Positions 35,104-45,644 of a stretch of 64,000 nucleotides of DNA are shown here, one piece after another (within the stretch, counting starts at the first letter, position 1; every line of letters begins with the position of its first letter). A program made the position numbers and the translations under genes. Below the pieces are notes generated by a model. It was not told the origin of the DNA. It saw only the letters and a program-made list of their open reading frames with translations, and did not search any database. This stretch comes from Streptomyces sp. NBC_00490 (GTDB lineage Bacteria > Actinomycetota > Actinomycetes > Streptomycetales > Streptomycetaceae), in assembly GCF_036013645.1 (NCBI RefSeq), contig NZ_CP107869.1, forward strand, positions 7,440,001-7,504,000. Reading direction: 5' to 3'.

Positions 35104-35178
35104 TTCCAACTCTGTGCCATGTCGTGTCGCCGTGCGTTCACCTTCCGGACCGGTCCCTCGCGGGCGTGAAGGCGGGCC

Positions 35179-38100
35179 TCAGCGCCGCGACCGGCGCACG
35201 AGTCCCGCCGCCGCCCCTGCCGCGGCCAGCCCGACGCCCGCCAGCGCGATGCCCTGCGCCCGGCGTCCTGGGGCCGCCGGCCGGGCGCCGGGGGCGACTC
35301 CGTACGCGCTGCCGTCCGCACCGGGCAACCCGCAGGCCAGCAGCTCCGCCAAGTGCACCGCCTCATGGCCCCCGCTGTCGAATTCGTGGATCTGGGTGCG
35401 GCAGCTGAACCCGTCCGCCAGTACCGCCGTGCCCGCGTCCGCCTCCCGCAGCCGGGGCAGCAGCACCCGCTCCGCGCACGCCTCGCTGACGTCGAGATGG
35501 CCGGGCTCGAAGCCGAAGTTCCCGGCGAGTCCGCAGCAGCCGGAGTCCAGCCGCTCGGCGTCGACCCCGGCGCGGCGCAGCAGCTCGCGGTCGGCGTCCC
35601 AGCCCAGGACCGCGTGCTGGTGGCAGTGCACCTGGGCGAGCGCCCGCGCGGAGCGGTCCGGCACCTGGGGCGGCTCGTAGCCGGGGGAGTGCGCGGTGAG
35701 GAGTTCGGCGAGGGTGACGGTCTGTGCGCGCAGCCGCCGTACGTCCGGGTCGCCGGGGAACAGGTCGCCCGCGTCCGAGCGGAACACGGCCGTGCAGCTC
35801 GGTTCCAGGCCGACCACGAGGCCGCCGTCGCGCAGATGCCCGGCCAGCCGGCGCACGGTACGGCCCAACACCCGCTCGGCGACACCGAGTTGTCCCGTGG
35901 AGATCCAGGTCAGCCCGCAGCACAGCGGCTCTTCGGGCAGCTCGACGCGCCAGCCCGCGTGCTCCAGCAACCGCACGGCCGCGCGGCCGACGTGCGGGTG
36001 GAAGTGGTTGGTGAAGGTGTCCGGCCAGAGCAGGACGCTGCCGCGCGCCCCGTCGCCGTACGGCTCATGCCCCGCGAACCACTGCTGCAGCGTCTGCCCG
36101 GCGAACAGCGGCACCTCCCGGTTCTCCACGCCCGCGACGGCGACGGCCGCCCGGGACAGCAGCGGCGTGTGGGTGAGGGCGTTGACGACCGGCCCGAGCC
36201 GGGCGCGGCCGACGGTCTGCGCGAGGAGCGGCAGCCAGCCCATGGACAGATGCGCGCGCGGCCTGCGCCACCAGCGGCCCTCGTAGTGGTGGGACAGGAA
36301 CTCCGCCTTGTAGGTGGCCATGTCGACGTCGGCCGGGCAGTCCTTCTTGCACCCCTTGCAGGCCAGGCACAGGTCGAGCGCGTCCCGTACCGCCTCGGAG
36401 CGCCAGCCGTCCTGGATCGCGCTGTCGCCGTGCCCGTCGAGCATCTCGAACAGCAGCCGGGCCCGTCCGCGCGTGGAGTGCTCCTCCTCCCGGGTGACCT
36501 GGTACGAGGGGCACATCACGGAGCCCTTGGTCTCCAGCTGGCGGCATTTGCCCACGCCCACGCACCGGTTGGCGGCCGAGGCGAAGGAGCCGCCGTCCTC
36601 CGGGAAGCCGAAGTGCAGGTCGAGGGGGTCGTACGGGGTCCAGTCGCCGCCGAGGCGCAGGTTCTCGTCGAGCCGGTACGGGGCCACGACCTTCCCGGGG
36701 TTCATCCGGTCGCGGGGATCGAAGACCGCCTTCAACTGCCCGAAGACCGCCACCAGTTGCTCCCCGAACATCCTGGGGAGCAGCTCGCCCCGGCTCTGGC
36801 CGTCCCCGTGTTCGCCGGAGAAGGAGCCGCCGAACTCGACGACGAGGTCGGCGGCGCGTTCCATGAACCGCCGGTAGGCGGCGACCCCGTCGGCGGAGTA
36901 CAGGTCGAAGGGGATCCGGGTGTGCACGCACCCCTGCCCGAAGTGGCCGTACAGGCTCGGCCCCGCGTCGCTCTGGTAGCCGAACTCCTCGTACAGGCCC
37001 CGCAGTCGGCGCAGGTAGTCGCCGAGCCGCTCGGGCGGCACCGCCGAGTCCTCCCAGCCCTCGAAGGTGTCCGGCCGGTCGGGCACATGGGCGGTGGCCC
37101 CGAGCCCGGCCTCCCGCACCTGCCACAACTCCGCCTGGTGCGCGGGTTCGTCGAGGAAGGCGACCTCCGGGTCGTGCTCGGACTCATGGAGCGCGTCCAG
37201 CATCCGGTGCGCCCGTTCGTCCACCTCCCCGACGGTGTCGCCGCCGAACTGCACCATCAAGTAGGCGCCTCCCTCGGGGAGTTGGGCGCGCGCCTTGGGG
37301 TTGAGGTGCTTGAGCTGCTCGTCGTGCAGGAGGTAGGAGTCGAGGCCCTCCAGGGCGATCGGCTCGTACGGCAGGATCTCCGGTACGGCGTCGGCGGCCC
37401 GGTCGATACCGGGGAACCCCAGGACCACCAGCGCGCGTTCCTTCACCACCGGCACCAGTTTCAGTTCCGCCCGCAGGACGGTGACGAGCGTCGACTCGCT
37501 GCCGACGAGGAGCCCGGCGACGTCGAAGCCGTGCTCGGGGAGCAGGGAGTCGAGGTTGTAGCCGGAGACGCGGCGCGGGATGTCGGGGTAACGGCGGCGG
37601 ATCTCGTCGGCGTGGGCGTCGCGCAGGGCGCGCAACTGCCGGTAGACCGCGGCCCGCAGATCACCTTGCCGCTCGATCTCGGCGTACTCCTCGTCACTCG
37701 TCCTGCCGCACCAGAACCGGGTGCCGTCGTAGAGCAGCACCTCCAGACGGGCGACGCCGTCGACGACCTTGCCGTACGCCTGTGCCGTGGCTCCGCAGGA
37801 GTTGTTGCCGATCATGCCGCCGATCGTGCAGTTGGCGTGGGTCGCGGGCTCGGGTCCGAAACGCAGTCCGGTCGGGGCGAGTCGCCGATTGAGCTCGTCG
37901 AGGACGATGCCGGGCTGGACGACACAGGTACGGGCTTCGGTGTCCACGGACTCCAGCGTGTTGCCGTACTTGGACCAGTCGATCACCACGGCCGTGTTGG
38001 TGCACTGCCCGGCCAGACTGGTCCCCCCGCCCCGCGACAGCACGGGCGCGTCGTGCTCCCGGGCGACGGCGACCGCCTCCACCGCCGCCTCGGGTGTGTG

Positions 38101-38283
38101 CGGCACGACCACCCCGATCGGTGTCTGCCGGAAGTTGGAGGCATCGGTGGAGTAGGCGGCCCGGCTCCCGTCGTCGAAGCGGACCTCACCGTCGACACGG
38201 TCGCGCAGGGCGGCCTCCAGGGACCTCGCGTCGACCCTCGCCCCTCGTCGTACGACGGGAGCGGGCAGCTCCGACCCGCCCAT
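35179..38283 (-). CDS. FAD-linked oxidase fused to Fe-S/CCG domain (GlcD-GlpC type)
   Basis: 1034 residues from ATG 38283, behind GGAGGAGG. Domain order: an FAD-binding type 4 domain (SRGGGTSLAGQCTN, HANCTIGGMIGNNSCG), the FAD-oxidase C-terminal domain (about 260-550), a 4Fe-4S segment with CLACKGCKKDCPAD near residue 640, and two CCG domains (EEPLCCGLTW, DSGCCGLAGNFG). A final Ala/Arg-rich tail has a weak hydrophobic stretch. This fused layout belongs to D-2-hydroxyacid dehydrogenases (D-lactate, D-2-hydroxyglutarate) that reduce quinone or another carrier. The substrate is not determined. It stands alone, transcribed toward fur. Confidence 0.88.
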   Translation of the reverse strand: MGGSELPAPVVRRGARVDARSLEAALRDRVDGEVRFDDGSRAAYSTDASNFRQTPIGVVVPHTPEAAVEAVAVAREHDAPVLSRGGGTSLAGQCTNTAVVIDWSKYGNTLESVDTEARTCVVQPGIVLDELNRRLAPTGLRFGPEPATHANCTIGGMIGNNSCGATAQAYGKVVDGVARLEVLLYDGTRFWCGRTSDEEYAEIERQGDLRAAVYRQLRALRDAHADEIRRRYPDIPRRVSGYNLDSLLPEHGFDVAGLLVGSESTLVTVLRAELKLVPVVKERALVVLGFPGIDRAADAVPEILPYEPIALEGLDSYLLHDEQLKHLNPKARAQLPEGGAYLMVQFGGDTVGEVDERAHRMLDALHESEHDPEVAFLDEPAHQAELWQVREAGLGATAHVPDRPDTFEGWEDSAVPPERLGDYLRRLRGLYEEFGYQSDAGPSLYGHFGQGCVHTRIPFDLYSADGVAAYRRFMERAADLVVEFGGSFSGEHGDGQSRGELLPRMFGEQLVAVFGQLKAVFDPRDRMNPGKVVAPYRLDENLRLGGDWTPYDPLDLHFGFPEDGGSFASAANRCVGVGKCRQLETKGSVMCPSYQVTREEEHSTRGRARLLFEMLDGHGDSAIQDGWRSEAVRDALDLCLACKGCKKDCPADVDMATYKAEFLSHHYEGRWWRRPRAHLSMGWLPLLAQTVGRARLGPVVNALTHTPLLSRAAVAVAGVENREVPLFAGQTLQQWFAGHEPYGDGARGSVLLWPDTFTNHFHPHVGRAAVRLLEHAGWRVELPEEPLCCGLTWISTGQLGVAERVLGRTVRRLAGHLRDGGLVVGLEPSCTAVFRSDAGDLFPGDPDVRRLRAQTVTLAELLTAHSPGYEPPQVPDRSARALAQVHCHQHAVLGWDADRELLRRAGVDAERLDSGCCGLAGNFGFEPGHLDVSEACAERVLLPRLREADAGTAVLADGFSCRTQIHEFDSGGHEAVHLAELLACGLPGADGSAYGVAPGARPAAPGRRAQGIALAGVGLAAAGAAAGLVRRSRR

Positions 38284-38362
38284 GATCGCCTCCTCCGCTG
38301 CGGCCCGCGACAAGGTGCGCCACGGGTACCCGGCGCGGTACGGGGCAATCAGCGGACGGTGA

Positions 38363-38584
38363 TCACCGGCCCTGGCAGGCCCGGGAGCGGAAGCCCTCGA
38401 CGGACCCCGTCTCGCAGCCGCCGCCGGCCGTGTCGAGCGGCCAGGTCGCGGATCCCTTCACGGACACGTCGCCGCTCCACCTCCCGACCTCGACCGACCT
38501 GCTCGCATCCGAGTCGGCGGGCTTGCTGTCGGTGTACAACGTGGCGCCGTCGATGTGATCGTGACAGACCATCAGCACCCCCAT
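38363..38584 (-). pseudogene. Possible truncated exported protein
   Basis: Frame of 73 codons from ATG 38584 with almost every third position G or C, so it looks coding. It has paired cysteines (MVCHDHIDGATLY, GGGCETG, SRACQGR) and ends QGR. No ribosome binding site precedes the ATG. In frame upstream, the codons read GACSRISP, reminiscent of the residues after a lipoprotein cleavage cysteine, but the hydrophobic signal sequence expected before it is missing because the marR stop is only about 35 bp away. I therefore read it as a remnant that lost its 5' end. A short intact cytoplasmic protein is an alternative. Confidence 0.4.
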
Positions 38585-38618
38585 CGGCGAGATCCGGGAA
38601 CAGGCCCCGCGCCCGCGA

Positions 38619-39101
38619 CTACTCCGGTGCCGCGCCCTCGGCGAAGTCGGGCATCAGCGCGCCCATCGCCTCGCGCTGGGTGGGTCCCATGATGCGGGCC
38701 AGCGCCTCCTTGACCGTCTGCGCCAGGACCCCCGAGGCGTCCTTCAGCAGGCCCCGGGCCTTCTCGGTGAGGGCGACCTCGATGCCGCGCTTGTCGCCGC
38801 AGACCGATTGGCGGGTGACGAGGCCGGCGTGCTGGAGGCAGGCGATCTGGTAGGTGAGGCGGGTCTTGGGGCGGCCCAGGAGTTCGGCGATCCGCGTCAT
38901 GCGCAGACCTTCCGAGGGGTTCCCGGCCAGCAGACACAGGACCAGGAACTCGTCGTGCGAGACGTCCAGCCGCTCCTTGACCACGGAGCGCAGCTCCTGC
39001 TCGACGGCTCCGGTCGCGGCCAGCATCAGCATCCAGGCGTGCAGCTCTGCGGGCAGGAGCCCGTCACCTGCGGTGGAGGGGCAGTCGGAGTGGTCGGCCA
39101 T
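38619..39101 (-). CDS. MarR-family transcriptional regulator
   Basis: 160 residues from ATG 39101. Winged helix-turn-helix of the MarR type: SHDEFLVLCLLAG, LRMTRIAELLGRPKTRLTYQ (recognition helix), LVTRQSVCGDKRGIEVALT (wing with the conserved D-x-R), then a dimerisation helix. A cysteine in the wing region (SVCGDKR) might allow redox sensing, but this is speculative. It is divergent from yceI, and the shared 139-bp promoter region has three copies of a candidate operator, indicating control of both genes. Confidence 0.9.
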   Translation of the reverse strand: MADHSDCPSTAGDGLLPAELHAWMLMLAATGAVEQELRSVVKERLDVSHDEFLVLCLLAGNPSEGLRMTRIAELLGRPKTRLTYQIACLQHAGLVTRQSVCGDKRGIEVALTEKARGLLKDASGVLAQTVKEALARIMGPTQREAMGALMPDFAEGAAPE

Positions 39102-39121
39102 GACACCCAGTCTACCTGTTG

Positions 39122-39200
39122 TCCAATTTTGAATCAGATGACTCGGAGGGGTTGTTCATATTTGGATGACCCGATAGCGTGAGGTCATTCAAATTTGGAT
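39122..39200. promoter_or_regulatory. Triple MarR operator in the marR-yceI intergenic region
   Basis: Three related AT-rich near-palindromes: TCCAATTTTGAAT at 39122-39134, TTCATATTTGGAT at 39155-39167 and TTCAAATTTGGAT at 39188-39200. The second and third are both followed by GACC, so they read as direct repeats spaced 33 bp apart, three helical turns. Placement between divergent marR and yceI supports autoregulation and control of yceI. Confidence 0.65.
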
Positions 39201-39240
39201 GACCTCTGGACATGAACATCAGCACGAAGGAGACCCCGCC

Positions 39241-39756
39241 ATGACCGTCGCCGTGGAAACAGGCCTGTGGCAGCTCGACACCGCCGCCTCGACCGTCGCG
39301 ATCAAGCACAAGTCGATCTGGGGGCTCGTCACCGTGAAGGGCGCCTTCACCGCCGTCACCGGCCAGGGCGAGGTCCGCCCCGACGGATCCGCCGTCGGCA
39401 CCCTGACCCTGGCCGTCGCGTCCCTGGACACCAAGAACCCCAAGCGCGACACCCACCTGAAGGGCCCCGACTTCTTCGACGCCGACAACCACCCCGAGCT
39501 CACCTTCGCGGTCCGCAGCGCCGAACTCCGCGACGGCGACCAGGTCCACGTCGTCGGCCAGCTCACCGCGCGCGGCATCAGCCGCCCCCAGACCTTCACC
39601 GCCCGCCTCACCGGCGCGGACGCCGACGCCCTCACCCTGGACGCCGAATTCTCCGTGGACCGCAACCAGTTCGGGATGGGCTGGAACCAACTCGGCATGA
39701 TCGCCCGCCTCACCACGGTCACCGCCACCCTCCGCTTCATCCGGACGGCAGCCTGA
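39241..39756 (+). CDS. YceI-family protein
   Basis: 171 residues from ATG 39241 (GAAGGAGACC upstream). A YceI lipocalin-like beta-barrel: WQLDTAASTVAIKHKSIWG, GQGEVRPDGS, NPKRDTHLKGPDFFDADNHP with the conserved R-D-x-H-L segment, and GMGWNQLGMIARLTTVTATL. The family binds long-chain isoprenoids or amphiphilic lipids inside the barrel. There is no signal peptide, so this copy is cytoplasmic, unlike E. coli YceI. The divergent MarR protein probably represses it. Its 3' end overlaps the next, convergent gene by 20 bp. Confidence 0.92.
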   Translation: MTVAVETGLWQLDTAASTVAIKHKSIWGLVTVKGAFTAVTGQGEVRPDGSAVGTLTLAVASLDTKNPKRDTHLKGPDFFDADNHPELTFAVRSAELRDGDQVHVVGQLTARGISRPQTFTARLTGADADALTLDAEFSVDRNQFGMGWNQLGMIARLTTVTATLRFIRTAA

Positions 39757-41452
39757 CGTACACGCTCGACAGCGTCTGCGGTACGGCGGTGAAGGCCCGC
39801 AGCCGGATTCGCGCGCCCGCGCGGGGCAGCCCGTACCCCCCGGCGGGCGGCCGGAGTTCATAACGCGCCGTGGCGTGGGCGGGCAGCGTCGCCGGCCCCC
39901 GGACGACCGTCCAGTACCGGCTCATGCCCTGTCCCACGGTCAGCATGAAGTGGGGCGTGAGGGCGCTGTCGGCCGTGTTGACGACCCGGATCGTCAGCCG
40001 GGAGCCGTCGGCAGGCCTGGCCCGCTGCAACCCGGTGACCCGCATCCGCAGCGGCGGCGTGCCCGTCACCGCCAGGGCCGCGCTGACCAGCGCCGGCGAC
40101 AGCACGAGCAGGGCCACCGCGATCCGTGCCGCACGGGAGCCCGGTCGCGGGCCCGGCTGCCACGCGTCCGCGAACTCCGACGCGGGGGCGGTGACGGCCG
40201 CCGCCAGCCACAGCGGCGTCATCATCAGGTAGTAACCGTCCTGCGAACGCGTCGCCAGGAAGAAGGCACACCACGGCAGCACGGTCGCGGCGGGCCCCAA
40301 CCGCCGTACGAACAGCACGAACAGCACCAGCAGACCCGCCGCCAGCAGCATGCTCGCGTGCCCGTACCAGTCCAGCCGGTCGCTGCCGCCCGTGAGATAC
40401 GCGGACACGTCCACCAGGCCCTGCCCGTGCAGCACCGCGCCCTGGGTCAACGGCAGGGCGACACCGGTGAGCCAGGGGCCCGGCTCGCTCACGAGGAAGT
40501 ACGTGTCGATCAGCAGCCACACGGTGGCGGCGACCCCGACGACCCGCAGCACGACCAGCGCCGCGCCCCGGCCGCCGAGCTCCCCGCGGCGCACCGCGTA
40601 GATCCCGGCCAGCAGGAACGGCGCGAGGAACCACGGCAGTTGCTGCGCCGCACACGCCGCTCCCAGGCACACGGCCCGCGCCACCCCGGCCGCGCCCAGC
40701 AGCCCGCCCCGCCCGATCCGCGGCCAGCGCACCACCACCGGCACCAACAGGGCGAGCGCGAGGATCGCGGGATAGCCGAGCCGGCCGTACTGCGGCAGCA
40801 TCGCGAAGCCCAGGCACACCATGGTCGCCGCCGGACGCCACGGCACCGGCAGCATCCGCCACAGCACCACCGCGCCGACGACCAGCGCACCCGTGCTCAC
40901 CGCCGTCGCCGGGGTGCCGCCGTGGCCCAGCCACAGCAGGGGCGCGGTCAGCAGCGGGGCGAGCGGGGGATAGCCGTACGTGAAGTCGTAGCCGCCGGTC
41001 ACCGTGGGGGTCAGGGCGACGCCGTGACCGAAGAGCCAGGGCCACGACCGGCCGTAGACGGGGTGCCCCGCGACCAGCTCCCGGGCGGCCTGCGTGGTCA
41101 GGAGCGCCTCGTCGCTGCCCTGGTGGAGCACCGACCAGGCGCACAGCGTCAGGGTCACGGCCGTCACCAGCACGCACAGGTCGACGCGGGCAAGCGAACG
41201 GGTCCGGCGCACCACCAGCGCCAGCACCCCGCACACCAGGATCGAGGCGTAGCAGACCGAGATGACCGCGGCCACGGCGACCTGGTGCGAGGCCGCCTGT
41301 GTCCACACCGCGCGGGTCCCGATGAGGAGGCTGATGTCGGCGAGCAGCGTCAGGACGCGATGCCACTGCGCGGGTGTTTCCGGACCGGGGGAGGACACCG
41401 CCGACTGTGTGCGCCGACCGGGTGTCACCGGCTTCAGTTCTGCCAAGTGCAC
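39737..41452 (-). CDS. Polytopic membrane protein, GT-C glycosyltransferase-like
   Basis: About 571 residues if started at GTG 41452; a TTG two codons later (41446) is equally possible, and neither has a clear ribosome binding site. At least ten transmembrane helices alternate with loops such as GHPVYGRSWPWLFGHG and GGYDFTYGYPPLAPLL, the Tyr/Pro-rich loops typical of GT-C polyprenyl-phosphate mannosyltransferases (GT87-like). The last 120 residues form an extracytoplasmic beta-rich domain (LTIRVVNTADSALTPHFMLT). The likely role is sugar transfer to a cell-envelope acceptor, inferred from fold only. Confidence 0.65.
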   Translation of the reverse strand: MHLAELKPVTPGRRTQSAVSSPGPETPAQWHRVLTLLADISLLIGTRAVWTQAASHQVAVAAVISVCYASILVCGVLALVVRRTRSLARVDLCVLVTAVTLTLCAWSVLHQGSDEALLTTQAARELVAGHPVYGRSWPWLFGHGVALTPTVTGGYDFTYGYPPLAPLLTAPLLWLGHGGTPATAVSTGALVVGAVVLWRMLPVPWRPAATMVCLGFAMLPQYGRLGYPAILALALLVPVVVRWPRIGRGGLLGAAGVARAVCLGAACAAQQLPWFLAPFLLAGIYAVRRGELGGRGAALVVLRVVGVAATVWLLIDTYFLVSEPGPWLTGVALPLTQGAVLHGQGLVDVSAYLTGGSDRLDWYGHASMLLAAGLLVLFVLFVRRLGPAATVLPWCAFFLATRSQDGYYLMMTPLWLAAAVTAPASEFADAWQPGPRPGSRAARIAVALLVLSPALVSAALAVTGTPPLRMRVTGLQRARPADGSRLTIRVVNTADSALTPHFMLTVGQGMSRYWTVVRGPATLPAHATARYELRPPAGGYGLPRAGARIRLRAFTAVPQTLSSVYVRLPSG

Positions 41453-41538
41453 GGCACCGGACCGTAATCGCGCCCGGTGAGCGAGGTGGTGGGGGAGGTG
41501 AAGAGTCCGGTAGGAGAGGGGTAAGAAAGCGAGGTTTG

Positions 41539-44500
41539 TCAGTAGACGTCCCGCACATACCTTTTCGCCGCGGCCAACTGCTTCACATACGCCGACGCCT
41601 CCTGCTCGCCCAGCCCGCCGTGCGCGACCGCGATGTCCTTCAGCGCCCGGTCCACGTCCTTGGCCATCCGGGAGGCGTCCCCGCACACATAGAAGTGGGC
41701 ACCGTCCTGGAGCCAGCGCCACAGCTCGGGGCCGTGCTCGCGCATCCGGTCCTGGACGTAGACCTTCCGGCGCTGGTCGCGGGAGAAGGCGGTGTCGAGA
41801 CGGGCGAGGGTGCCCTCGTCGAGCAGCTCGGTCAGCTCCTGCTCGTAGTAGAAGTCGCTGGCCCGGTGCTGCTCCCCGAAGAACAGCCAGTTGGGCGCCC
41901 GGTGCCCGAGCGCGCGCCGCTCCTGGAGGAAGCCCACGAACGGCGCGACCCCCGTGCCGGGACCGACCATCACCATCGGCGTCGCCGGGTCGGCTGGCGG
42001 CCTGAAGTGCGGGGAGGCCTGGACGAACACCGGCACCTCGGTGCCCGCCTCGGCGTCCGCGAGGAACGGCGAGCAGACCCCGCCGCGCGGTGTGCCGCGC
42101 AGGTTCTCGTACCGCACGACGGACACCGTCAGCGAGACCAGGTTCGCGTCGACGAGGGGGCTGGAGGATATGGAGTACAGGCGCGGCTGAAGCTTCTTGA
42201 GGACGGCCGCCCAGTCCCGCGCGTCCGCCCGCACCGGATGCTCGGCGAGCACATCCACCGCCTGCCGTCCCCAACTCCACTGCGCCAGGCCGTCCTTGTT
42301 GTCGGGCCGCAGGAGCTTCTTCAACTCCCGCCCGTCACGGACGCGTTCACCGACGAAGCGGAGGAAGTCGGGGGTGATACGGGTGATGTCGAGGTGCCGG
42401 TGCAGGGCCTCCGCGAAGGGGACCTCGCCGACCCCGTCCAGGTCCACGGCGGTCGATCCGTCGACACCGGTGACCGCCAGCCACTCCTCCACCAGGGCGG
42501 CCGAGTTGACCGGCCGCACGCCGAGCGCGTCCCCCGCCTCGTACGTCAGCGGGGTCCCGCTCGTGTCAAAGGTGAACCGCCGGACCTCCTTGACCGCGCC
42601 GGGCAGGCTCAGCAGCCGGTTGCCGACGAGGCGGGCTGTGGTGACGGCGGGCCTGGGGGAGCGGGCGGGCCGCTTCGGCGCCTCGGTGGCGGCGGTGGGG
42701 CGGGTGCTGGTCTCGCTTCCCAGCGCGGAGAGCACCTCGTCCAGCCAGGCGTCCGCGGACGGCTCGAAGTCCGGCTCGCAGTCGGTACGCGGCGCCAGCC
42801 GCACCCCGCCCAGCTCGTCGAGGCGGTCGTCGAGCCGTCGCCCGTGCCCGCAGAAGTCGTCGTAGGAGGAGTCGCCGAAGGCCAGGACGGAGTAGCGGAC
42901 GCCGTCCAGGCGCGGGGCCTGCTCGGCGGCGAGCCGGTCCCAGAAGCCGGAGCCGTTGTCGGGCGCGTCGCCGTCCCCGAAGGTGCTGGTGACCAGCAGC
43001 AGGTCGGCGCCCCGGGGCAGCGCGCCCGGGTCGGTGTCGTCCATGCCGACCAGCAGGGGGCGGTGTCCGCTCGCGGAGAGCCGGTCGGCGACGGCACCGG
43101 CGAACTCCTCCGCGTTCCCGGTCTGCGAGGCCCACAGCACGACCACCTCACGGCCGGGCTGCGTGCGGGGCGCCTGGGCCGTCCGCGAGTACATGCCGGC
43201 CAGCACCCCGTTGACCCACAGCGCGTGCTCGGGACTGAACGGCGCGTCCGGCGGCAGCACCGGGACGCCGGGGGCGCCGGAGTCGATGCCCGCGAGGAAG
43301 CCGGTCAGATACAGGCGCTCCTGGGCGGTCAGGACGGGCGGCGGGGCGGGGTCGAGGCCGAAGGGATCGGCGCCGGGGGTGACGGAGGTGGGGGTGACGG
43401 AGGTGGGGACGAGGACCGCGGGTGCGGGCACCGGCGCGGGAGCGGCGGAGACCCGGGTCAGCGACACCGCGCACACCTTGAACTCCGGCTGGAAGGAGAT
43501 CGGGTCCACCGCGTCGCTGGTCACGGCGTTGACGCTCAGATACTCGCCGAAGAGGTCGTTCCAGTGGAACGGCGCGAAACAGCACCCCGGCCGCACCCGG
43601 TCCGTCACCACCGCGGGCAGCACCGCCCGCCCCCGCCGCGAGGCCACCTCCACCCGGTCGCCCTCGGCGATCCCGAGTGCGCCGGCGTCCTCGGGGTGCA
43701 GTTCCACGAACGGCCCGGGGTTCAGCTTGTTGAGCTTGGCGACCCTTCCGGTCTTGGTCAGCGTGTGCCACTGGTGCTGCACCCGCCCCGTGTTCAGCAC
43801 GAAGGGGAAGTCGTCGTCCGGCATCTCCGCGGCGGGTAGGTGCGGCCGCGCGTGGAAGACGGCCCGGCCGCTCGCGGTGGGGAAGCGCAGCCCGTCGTCG
43901 CTGACGTACCGGATCGGATTGCGCGCGGGCCCGCCCTCGGCGGCCGGCCACTGCACGGGGGTCTCCCGCAGCCGCTCGTAGGTCACCCCGCGCAGGTCCC
44001 AGCCCGTGACGGGGTTCCAGGCCCGCCGGATCTCCTCGAAGACCTGCTCGGCGCTGTCGTACGAGAACCCCTTCTCGTACCCCATCTCCCGCGCGACGGC
44101 CGCGATGATCCGCCAGTCCGCCATCGCCTCGCCCGGCGGGTCGGCGACCGGCTGGGTCAGGGTGAGGTTGCGCTCGCTGTTGACGAAGACGCCCTCGCCC
44201 TCGGTCCACATCGCCCCGGGGAGCACGACATCGGCGTAGGCATTGGTCTCCGTCTCCCCGAACACGTCCTGGGTGACGACGAACTCGGCGGCCTCCAGGC
44301 CCTCGATGACGGTACGGCGGTTGGCGACCGAGGCGACCGGGTTGGTGCAGATGATCCAGCAGGCCTTGATCTCGCCGTCGGCCATCTTCTGGAACATCTC
44401 GACGGTGCCCTTGCCGACGCCGTCCTTGCGGACGGTGCCCGCCGGCAGCTCCCAGAGCTCCTCGACGAACTCCCTCTCGGAGTCGACGAGGACGGACCGC

Positions 44501-45582
44501 TGACCGGGGAGACCGGGCCCCATGTACCCCATCTCGCGCCCGCCCATGGCGTTCGGCTGGCCGGTGAGGGAGAAGGGGCCGCTGCCGGGGCGGCAGATGG
44601 CGCCGGTCGCGAGATGCAGGTTGACCAGGGCGTTGGTGTTCCAGGTGCCGTGCGTGGACTGGTTGAGGCCCATGGTCCACAGGCTCATCCACTCACTGGC
44701 CGAGCCAATGAGCCGGGCGGCCTCGCGAAGGTCGTCCTCGTCCAGTCCCGTGATCTCGGCGACGACGTCGGGCGCGTAGTCGGCGAGGAACTCCGGCATC
44801 GCCTCCCAGCCCTCGGTGTGGGCGGCGACGAACTCGGGGTCGGTGTGCCCCTCCTCGACCAGAAGGTGCAGCAGACCGTTCAGCAGCGCCAGGTCGGTAC
44901 CCGGCTTGAGCTGCAGAAACAGATCGGCTTTGGCGGCGGTCGCGGTGCGCCGCGGATCGACGACGATCAGCTTCGCGCCCGCCTTGACCCGCTCCATCAT
45001 CCGCAGGAAGAGGATCGGATGGCAGTCGGCCATGTTCGACCCGATGACGAGGAAGGCATCGGCCCGGTCGAAGTCCTCGTACGACCCGGGCGGCCCGTCG
45101 GCGCCCAGCGACAGCTTGTAACCGGCTCCGGCGCTGGCCATGCACAGCCGGGAGTTCGACTCGATCTGATTGGTGCGGACGAACCCCTTGGCGAGCTTGT
45201 TGGTGAGGTACTGGGCCTCCAGGCTCATCTGCCCGGACACATAGAAGGCGACCGAGTCCGGACCGTGCTCGTCGATGACCGCGCGCAGCCGCCGCGCGGT
45301 CTCGGCGATGGCGTCGCCGATGGGCGCCGGGACCGGCTCCGCTCCGCGGTCGTCCCGGACCAGCGCGGTGGTCAGCCTCCCGGGCGCGGAGAGCATCTCG
45401 GCCGTGGTGGCGCCCTTGGTGCACAGCCGGCCCGCGTTCGCCGGGTGCGCCTTGTCCCCGGAGGCCTTCAGGACCGTACGCCGCCCGTCGGGCCCCATGC
45501 CGACGTCCAGCAGGATGCCGCAGCCCACTCCGCAGTAGGAGCAGACCGAGCGCACCTGGGACGTGGGAGTGGTGGGGGTCAC
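41539..45582 (-). CDS. Assimilatory nitrate reductase fused to diflavin reductase
   Basis: 1347 residues from GTG 45582. Residues 1-60 hold the 4Fe-4S site (Cys14, Cys17, Cys21, Cys54). The molybdopterin oxidoreductase domain follows ([49 protein letters not shown]), then the dinucleotide-binding domain ([18 protein letters not shown]). From about residue 810 come flavodoxin ([12 protein letters not shown]), FAD ([10 protein letters not shown]) and NADPH domains ([14 protein letters not shown]), ending YVRDVY. One polypeptide can thus take electrons from NADPH to reduce nitrate to nitrite in the cytoplasm. The C-terminal half is paralogous to the reductase at 26666-28378, including the [13 protein letters not shown] linker. 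No nitrite reductase is adjacent. Confidence 0.92.
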   Translation of the reverse strand: MTPTTPTSQVRSVCSYCGVGCGILLDVGMGPDGRRTVLKASGDKAHPANAGRLCTKGATTAEMLSAPGRLTTALVRDDRGAEPVPAPIGDAIAETARRLRAVIDEHGPDSVAFYVSGQMSLEAQYLTNKLAKGFVRTNQIESNSRLCMASAGAGYKLSLGADGPPGSYEDFDRADAFLVIGSNMADCHPILFLRMMERVKAGAKLIVVDPRRTATAAKADLFLQLKPGTDLALLNGLLHLLVEEGHTDPEFVAAHTEGWEAMPEFLADYAPDVVAEITGLDEDDLREAARLIGSASEWMSLWTMGLNQSTHGTWNTNALVNLHLATGAICRPGSGPFSLTGQPNAMGGREMGYMGPGLPGQRSVLVDSEREFVEELWELPAGTVRKDGVGKGTVEMFQKMADGEIKACWIICTNPVASVANRRTVIEGLEAAEFVVTQDVFGETETNAYADVVLPGAMWTEGEGVFVNSERNLTLTQPVADPPGEAMADWRIIAAVAREMGYEKGFSYDSAEQVFEEIRRAWNPVTGWDLRGVTYERLRETPVQWPAAEGGPARNPIRYVSDDGLRFPTASGRAVFHARPHLPAAEMPDDDFPFVLNTGRVQHQWHTLTKTGRVAKLNKLNPGPFVELHPEDAGALGIAEGDRVEVASRRGRAVLPAVVTDRVRPGCCFAPFHWNDLFGEYLSVNAVTSDAVDPISFQPEFKVCAVSLTRVSAAPAPVPAPAVLVPTSVTPTSVTPGADPFGLDPAPPPVLTAQERLYLTGFLAGIDSGAPGVPVLPPDAPFSPEHALWVNGVLAGMYSRTAQAPRTQPGREVVVLWASQTGNAEEFAGAVADRLSASGHRPLLVGMDDTDPGALPRGADLLLVTSTFGDGDAPDNGSGFWDRLAAEQAPRLDGVRYSVLAFGDSSYDDFCGHGRRLDDRLDELGGVRLAPRTDCEPDFEPSADAWLDEVLSALGSETSTRPTAATEAPKRPARSPRPAVTTARLVGNRLLSLPGAVKEVRRFTFDTSGTPLTYEAGDALGVRPVNSAALVEEWLAVTGVDGSTAVDLDGVGEVPFAEALHRHLDITRITPDFLRFVGERVRDGRELKKLLRPDNKDGLAQWSWGRQAVDVLAEHPVRADARDWAAVLKKLQPRLYSISSSPLVDANLVSLTVSVVRYENLRGTPRGGVCSPFLADAEAGTEVPVFVQASPHFRPPADPATPMVMVGPGTGVAPFVGFLQERRALGHRAPNWLFFGEQHRASDFYYEQELTELLDEGTLARLDTAFSRDQRRKVYVQDRMREHGPELWRWLQDGAHFYVCGDASRMAKDVDRALKDIAVAHGGLGEQEASAYVKQLAAAKRYVRDVY

Positions 45583-45644
45583 ACGGGGCCCTTTCCGCGG
45601 TCGGTTCTTGCCCCCAGAGCGTACGAATCGCCCATTACGCCGAT

